From: Actinomycetes bacterium
Lineage (GTDB): Bacteria > Actinomycetota > Thermoleophilia > Solirubrobacterales > Solirubrobacteraceae
DNA length: 19,122 bases
Direction: 5' to 3'
Assembly (NCBI GenBank): GCA_023404805.1
Contig: JAEYAL010000262.1
Coordinates: 1 to 19,122, forward strand
The notes below the pieces were generated by a model, which worked only from the letters and a program-made list of their open reading frames with translations, did no database searches and was not told where the DNA came from. Both the position numbers and the translations under genes were made by a program. Below, piece by piece: positions 14,960 through 19,122 of this stretch (position 1 is its first letter; the number at the start of each line of letters is the position of its first letter).

Positions 14960-15592
14960 CTAGGAGCGGCGCAGGCCGGCGCTGACCACCGCGAGCAGGA
15001 TCGCGGGCTCGTCGCCGGGATTGGTGAAGCGGTGCGGAAGATCCGCGTCGAACGTGACCGTGTCTCCGGGCTGCAGGGCGTGCTGCTCGCCGTCGATCTC
15101 GAGAACCACGCGGCCGCGGTCGACCAGCGCGATCTCGCGGCTGCCAGGCTCATGCATCGGCGGGTCGCCGGGGCCGCCGGTCGTGGAGCCGGGCGCCAGC
15201 TCGTGTCGGGAGAGCTCGAGCCGCTGCCCCGGCAGCGCCGGCGTGAGGATCTCGAACGCGTGGCCGCCGGAGCCGCCGCCCGTGCGGCGCTCCGACTCGC
15301 GGACGACCGTGACGGCGCCGCCTTCGTCGAGCCGCAGGAGCTGCGAGAGGCGCAGGTCCAGACCGGCAGCGATCTTGGTGGCGACCTGCAGCGTCGGCGA
15401 GGTATCGGACCGCTCGACCTGCGAGAGCATCGGCGCCGAGACGCCCGAGCGCTGGGCCAGGTCGCGCAGCGAGAGGCCCATCGACTCGCGCAGCGCCTTG
15501 ACGCGCGGGCCGATCGACAGCGCCGCGGTGGCGTCTTCGGGCACCGCGAGGCGACCGGCCTGTGGAGTGGTGATGGCGGTCGCGTCTGTCAT
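14960..15592 (-). CDS. XRE-family transcriptional regulator with C-terminal cupin domain
   Basis: 210-aa DNA-binding protein. A Cro/C1-type helix-turn-helix covers ~27-82 (GPRVKALRESMGLSLRDLAQRSGVS followed by QVERSDTSPTL), and a small-molecule-binding cupin covers ~115-205, with MHEPGSREIALVDRG and LQPGDTVTFDADLPHRF. This two-domain layout is that of PuuR-like regulators, in which the cupin senses a metabolite. It lies directly upstream of leuCD in the same direction, so LeuCD or its own gene are plausible targets; the ligand is unknown. The ATG lies 11 nt after a -10-like GATAAC and has no Shine-Dalgarno, so the mRNA leader would be only a few nucleotides. A palindrome over this -10 suggests autoregulation. 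Confidence 0.9.
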   Translation of the reverse strand: MTDATAITTPQAGRLAVPEDATAALSIGPRVKALRESMGLSLRDLAQRSGVSAPMLSQVERSDTSPTLQVATKIAAGLDLRLSQLLRLDEGGAVTVVRESERRTGGGSGGHAFEILTPALPGQRLELSRHELAPGSTTGGPGDPPMHEPGSREIALVDRGRVVLEIDGEQHALQPGDTVTFDADLPHRFTNPGDEPAILLAVVSAGLRRS

Positions 15593-15599
15593 CGCGTAC

Positions 15600-15631
15600 G
15601 TATGTTATCGCATACAGGCGTACAGACGCAA
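15600..15631 (-). promoter_or_regulatory. Regulator promoter with overlapping operator palindrome
   Basis: On the minus strand -35 TTGCGT (15626-15631) and -10 GATAAC (15604-15609, preceded by TGC) are 16 nt apart. The inverted repeat GTATG-TTATCG-CATAC (15600-15615) covers the -10, and outer GTAC/GTAC half-sites flank it. A repressor bound there would block its own promoter, consistent with negative autoregulation by the XRE protein. Confidence 0.55.
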
Positions 15632-15653
15632 GCGGCCAGAACGAACCGAGCGC

Positions 15654-15686
15654 CGGATTGCCAGGCGGGGAGAGCCTGGCAATCCG
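15654..15686. repeat. Perfect 13-bp stem-loop upstream of the regulator promoter
   Basis: Arms CGGATTGCCAGGC and GCCTGGCAATCCG with a 7-nt loop. It lies 22 bp upstream of the -35 of the regulator promoter and may end transcription coming from the ferritin-like gene. Confidence 0.6.
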
Positions 15687-15698
15687 ACGCGTGCGGCC

Positions 15699-15720
15699 GG
15701 GCGGCTTGGGGATGCCGCCC
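15699..15720. repeat. 7-bp stem-loop, middle of a three-hairpin cluster
   Basis: Arms GGGCGGC/GCCGCCC with an 8-nt loop, between the two longer hairpins. It has no T tract. Confidence 0.5.
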
Positions 15721-15736
15721 AGGTCTGAGGCCCGGG

Positions 15737-15773
15737 CAGGGCGGCGCCGCCACCCACGAGCGGCGCCGCCCTG
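15737..15773 (-). terminator. Terminator hairpin of the ferritin-like gene
   Basis: Perfect 14-bp GC-rich stem (CAGGGCGGCGCCGC / GCGGCGCCGCCCTG, 9-nt loop) beginning 10 nt after the ferritin-like stop codon. No U tract follows, as is common for hairpin terminators in high-GC actinobacteria. Confidence 0.7.
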
Positions 15774-15783
15774 GTTCGGAGGG

Positions 15784-16506
15784 CTAGAGGCCCGGGACGA
15801 AGCCCGTCGCCTTGACGGCCGACAGGACCTTCTTCTCGCTCAGCGGCGCGTCGAACGCCAGCGGCGCAGGCAGCTGGGCATCGGGCAGCGCAGGCGTGCC
15901 ACCGTGGTTGAGGAAGCGGATCCACGCGGCGTGGCGGGCTTCGACCGAGTGGACCGACGCGGCGGCGGCGAGCACCGTCTTCTGGAACACGTTGCCGACC
16001 TGGCCGGCGTAAGCGGCCACACCCGTGTCCTCGAGGACTTCCGCCGTGGCCGCGAACTTGTCGGGGTTGATGACGGCGTCGCCGAACGCGACCTCCGGCG
16101 CCTTCTGCGCCTTCTTGCCAAGCGCCTTCTGCAGGAAGCCGACGTGATCGGCCTCATGCGCTCCGGTCACCTCGGCGAACCGCTTGTAGAGGTCGCTCTT
16201 GAACGCCTTGTTGGCGATGCCCTGGGCATAGAACGCAGCCTCCAGGTACTCGAGCGTGAGCGCGTACTGGAGGATCTTGATGTCGTTGGTCTTGGACTTC
16301 TTCGACTTGCTGATCGCGGCTTCGGCCGGCGACAGCATCGTCTGGAAGAGGCCGGCGCCGAGGATCAGGCCGCCGCCGGCTGCTGCGCCGCGGCGCAGCA
16401 CCTCGCGGCGGGCGAGGCCAGCGTCGTCGAACGCGCCGGCGTCGTAGGCGACGGTGCGGATGTCGCCCGAAGGATCGAGCGTTGAGAGATCGAGATGGTC
16501 GGACAT
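15784..16506 (-). CDS. Tat-exported ferritin-like domain protein
   Basis: 240-aa protein with a twin-arginine-type signal: ARREVLRRGAAAGGG at ~32-46, then a hydrophobic stretch to AEA near 63. Export by Tat, or membrane anchoring, is likely. The rest is a four-helix Ferritin_2-type domain. Candidate di-iron ligands are Glu86 and Glu89 (LEYLEAAF), Glu118 and His121 (HEADH), and Glu189 and His192 (VEARH). The function of this family is not settled; iron oxidation or storage, or oxidative-stress protection, is possible. The ATG at 16504-16506 is chosen because AGGAG lies 8 nt upstream; a GTG three codons before lies inside that spacing. It stands between leuA and the XRE regulator with its own promoter-like sequence and terminator, so it is probably monocistronic. 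Confidence 0.88.
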   Translation of the reverse strand: MSDHLDLSTLDPSGDIRTVAYDAGAFDDAGLARREVLRRGAAAGGGLILGAGLFQTMLSPAEAAISKSKKSKTNDIKILQYALTLEYLEAAFYAQGIANKAFKSDLYKRFAEVTGAHEADHVGFLQKALGKKAQKAPEVAFGDAVINPDKFAATAEVLEDTGVAAYAGQVGNVFQKTVLAAAASVHSVEARHAAWIRFLNHGGTPALPDAQLPAPLAFDAPLSEKKVLSAVKATGFVPGL

Positions 16507-16569
16507 GGTGAGCACTCCTGGTTCGTTGCCCCCGCCCCAGCCGCACGGCCGGGAAGCGGATTGGCTGCG

Positions 16570-16597
16570 ACCGTATGCGCAAAACCGCGTAGTTCAC
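16570..16597 (-). promoter_or_regulatory. Candidate promoter of the ferritin-like gene
   Basis: On the minus strand GTGAAC (16592-16597) and TACGGT (16570-16575) are 16 nt apart, ~64 nt before the start codon. This gives a short leader with a good Shine-Dalgarno. The hexamers match the consensus only moderately. Confidence 0.35.
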
Positions 16598-16685
16598 CCT
16601 TCGGTTAGGAGAACGTAAGACGATGGTTTCCAGGCGTTCACCAGGGCGTCCCCAGACCGTTCTTGACCAGCGCCTACAAGCGCGT

Positions 16686-16736
16686 CAGGCCCGGTCGCGC
16701 GGGGTACGCGACCGGGCCTGGCCGAACGGGTTCGGC
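16686..16736 (-). terminator. leuA terminator, two adjacent hairpins
   Basis: 16721-16736 (GCCGAAC-GG-GTTCGGC) lies 13 nt after the leuA stop. Directly beyond is 16686-16720, with perfect 14-bp arms CAGGCCCGGTCGCG/CGCGACCGGGCCTG and a 7-nt loop. The tandem hairpins indicate that leuA is transcribed alone rather than with the ferritin-like gene. Confidence 0.75.
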
Positions 16737-16749
16737 GGCGCCTCGCGCG

Positions 16750-18363
<1,614 letters not shown>

Positions 18364-18371
18364 CGTGTGGG

Positions 18372-18384
18372 ACTCCGTGGGAGT
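18372..18384 (-). promoter_or_regulatory. Hairpin sequestering the leuA Shine-Dalgarno
   Basis: The minus strand reads ACTCC-CAC-GGAGT, a 5-bp stem whose 3' arm is the leuA Shine-Dalgarno. Just upstream, CGGAGC/GCTCCG (18387-18405) offers alternative partners, since its CTCCG can also pair with the CGGAG of the ribosome-binding site. The two could be alternative states of a translational switch. Confidence 0.45.
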
Positions 18385-18386
18385 TG

Positions 18387-18500
18387 CGGAGCGCTGTGGG
18401 CTCCGGCTTGGTGGACGTTGGCCCTGCTGGAGGGCCCTTACTCAAACTCGTGGCGGCCTGAAACGCGGCCGCAGGCGTAACTACTTCCCCGAGCGGGGAA
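18387..18500 (-). promoter_or_regulatory. leuA leader hairpin array
   Basis: Four stem-loops in transcript order. TTCCCC/GGGGAA at 18485-18500 covers the last leader-peptide codons. GCGGCC/GGCCGC lies at 18453-18472, GGCCCT/AGGGCC at 18420-18436 and CGGAGC/GCTCCG at 18387-18405. Such arrays fit ribosome-mediated attenuation. Which pairings compete cannot be decided without folding, and no clear U-tailed terminator is seen. Confidence 0.5.
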
Positions 18501-18537
18501 GGAGAAGAAGGCGCGAGGCGAGCAGGACGACGTCCAT
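18481..18537 (-). CDS. leuL: leuA leader peptide (leucine attenuator)
   Basis: 18-aa ORF, MDVVLLASRLLLLPRSGK, with four consecutive leucine codons (CTT CTT CTC CTT), six leucines and two valines in all. CTT is uncommon in the neighbouring genes, which mainly use CTC/CTG. Leucine-rich leader peptides are the classical sensors in leu operon attenuation, where a ribosome stalled on Leu codons alters downstream RNA folding. It has no Shine-Dalgarno; the ATG lies 7 nt after a -10 hexamer, so it is probably the first codon of the mRNA (leaderless). It ends 117 nt before leuA, and the intervening RNA is full of hairpins. The symbol follows the functional analogy with leuL; sequence homology is not implied. 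Confidence 0.75.
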   Translation of the reverse strand: MDVVLLASRLLLLPRSGK

Positions 18538-18544
18538 GCGTGCG

Positions 18545-18553
18545 AGGCTACCA
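18545..18553 (-). promoter_or_regulatory. leuA promoter, extended -10 TGGTAGCCT
   Basis: The minus strand reads TGGTAGCCT, fitting TGnTAnnnT, with the hexamer ending exactly 7 nt before the leader-peptide ATG. This places the transcription start on or next to the A of ATG. No TTGACA-like -35 is seen. It overlaps the likely ribosome-binding region of the divergent lipoprotein gene, whose ATG is at 18557. Confidence 0.55.
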
Positions 18554-18556
18554 CGG

Positions 18557-19102
18557 ATGACTTCCGCCACCCACTCCAACCACCTTCCGCGGCAAAGCCG
18601 GCTGCGGCGCCTGGTCGCGCTGCTCCTGGTCGTCGCGCTGCTGCCGGTGGGCAGCAGCGTGGCGCTCGCCGGCTGCGGCGACGACACCAAGGCGTCGAAG
18701 ACCGAGATCGCGCTGCGCCTCGGCCTCGCGTACGGCGCGTTTAAGCGCTACATCTACACGCCGGCCCAGCAGGGCCAGTTCAAGAAGGGCGTCGACGGGC
18801 GCAAGCGCGCGATCGCGAAGGCCGCCGTTGCAGGCGCGTTCACCGCGCGGATGCTTCAGAAGGCCAAGGAAGAGGCCGATCAGGATCCGGCGTTCGCGGC
18901 CTACAGCAACAAGATCGTCGCCTCCGCGGCGTCGCTCGGCGGCCTGACGGCGCTGCTCAAGGGCGGCAACGTCGACCTCTCGCAGGTGACTGGCGGCCTC
19001 GGCGACCTCGACAGCCTCGTCTCGGCGGGCAAAGCGCTGGGGATCAACCCCGACACCAGCTCCGACGTCAGCGCCGCCGACCTGGTGAACCCGCTCAAGT
19101 AG
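18557..19102 (+). CDS. Putative small lipoprotein of unknown function
   Basis: 181-aa protein. A basic N-terminus (RQSRLRRL, 12-19) and a hydrophobic segment (19-38) end in the lipobox LAGC at 37-40, so signal peptidase II cleavage and lipid attachment at Cys40 are likely. The mature part is Ala/Lys-rich and helical-looking (ALRLGLAYGAFKRYIYTPAQQGQFKKG at ~51-77), followed by a Gly/Leu/Ser/Asp-rich C-terminal part. I recognise no family. The frame is open far upstream antisense to leuA; the ATG at 18557 is chosen because it starts a textbook lipoprotein signal, with GAGG 9 nt before it. It is divergent from the leuA leader, whose -10 overlaps this ribosome-binding region. Its own promoter would lie within the leuA leader DNA. 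Confidence 0.75.
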   Translation: MTSATHSNHLPRQSRLRRLVALLLVVALLPVGSSVALAGCGDDTKASKTEIALRLGLAYGAFKRYIYTPAQQGQFKKGVDGRKRAIAKAAVAGAFTARMLQKAKEEADQDPAFAAYSNKIVASAASLGGLTALLKGGNVDLSQVTGGLGDLDSLVSAGKALGINPDTSSDVSAADLVNPLK

Positions 19103-19122
19103 CGGGTCGTGCTGCGGACGCC

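Noticed and set aside
14875..15153. N-terminal extension of leuC into the regulator gene
   Set aside because: The extra ~93 codons overlap the regulator's coding sequence in another frame and have no aconitase-family similarity. LeuC proteins normally begin close to TLFEKIWAAH.
18364..18480. A U-tailed intrinsic terminator in the leuA attenuator
   Set aside because: None of the hairpins is followed by a convincing T run on the minus strand, so I do not call a terminator there. The mechanism is left open.

Overview
The window looks like chromosomal DNA from a high-GC actinobacterium, most likely of the Thermoleophilia/Solirubrobacterales type. This is inferred from the 5' part of a 16S rRNA gene at the left edge, the strong G/C bias at third codon positions, and a Tat-type ferritin-like protein of a kind frequent in that group. 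I have not placed the 16S by alignment. Almost every gene is on the minus strand. Only a class A penicillin-binding protein and a small lipoprotein at the right edge are on the plus strand.

Left part (1-4600): the first ~420 nt of a 16S rRNA gene run off the left edge. Behind it lies a well-formed rRNA leader: four hairpins, a boxA-like antitermination site and two repeated extended -10 promoters. A perfect 28-bp palindrome separates this rrn unit from tyrS (tyrosyl-tRNA synthetase). tyrS is divergent from a bifunctional transglycosylase/transpeptidase gene across 75 bp.

Middle and right (4601-18550): a long run of minus-strand amino-acid biosynthesis genes. In transcription order these are leuA, a ferritin-like protein, an XRE-cupin regulator, leuC, leuD, a SAM methyltransferase, leuB, ilvE, cimA, a DegT-family aminotransferase, argH and a 3-methyladenine DNA glycosylase. 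leuA, leuCD and leuB give leucine from 2-oxoisovalerate. cimA (citramalate synthase) with the same LeuCD and LeuB would feed isoleucine synthesis from pyruvate. ilvE does the final transamination of the branched-chain amino acids. argH ends arginine synthesis.

The most interesting material is regulatory. leuA is preceded by an 18-codon peptide ORF with four consecutive leucine codons. Its ATG sits 7 nt after an extended -10 hexamer, so it is probably leaderless, and it is followed by five hairpins, the last of which sequesters the leuA Shine-Dalgarno. leuB has a ~415-nt structured leader with an open frame carrying Leu-Leu-Leu-Val-Val that ends in an ATGA overlap with the leuB start. cimA has a 20-codon mini-ORF at the same -10/ATG spacing, followed by a hairpin. 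Together these suggest peptide-dependent control of the branched-chain genes, in at least the leuA case by classical leucine attenuation. I see no mobile element, CRISPR array, prophage or defence system.
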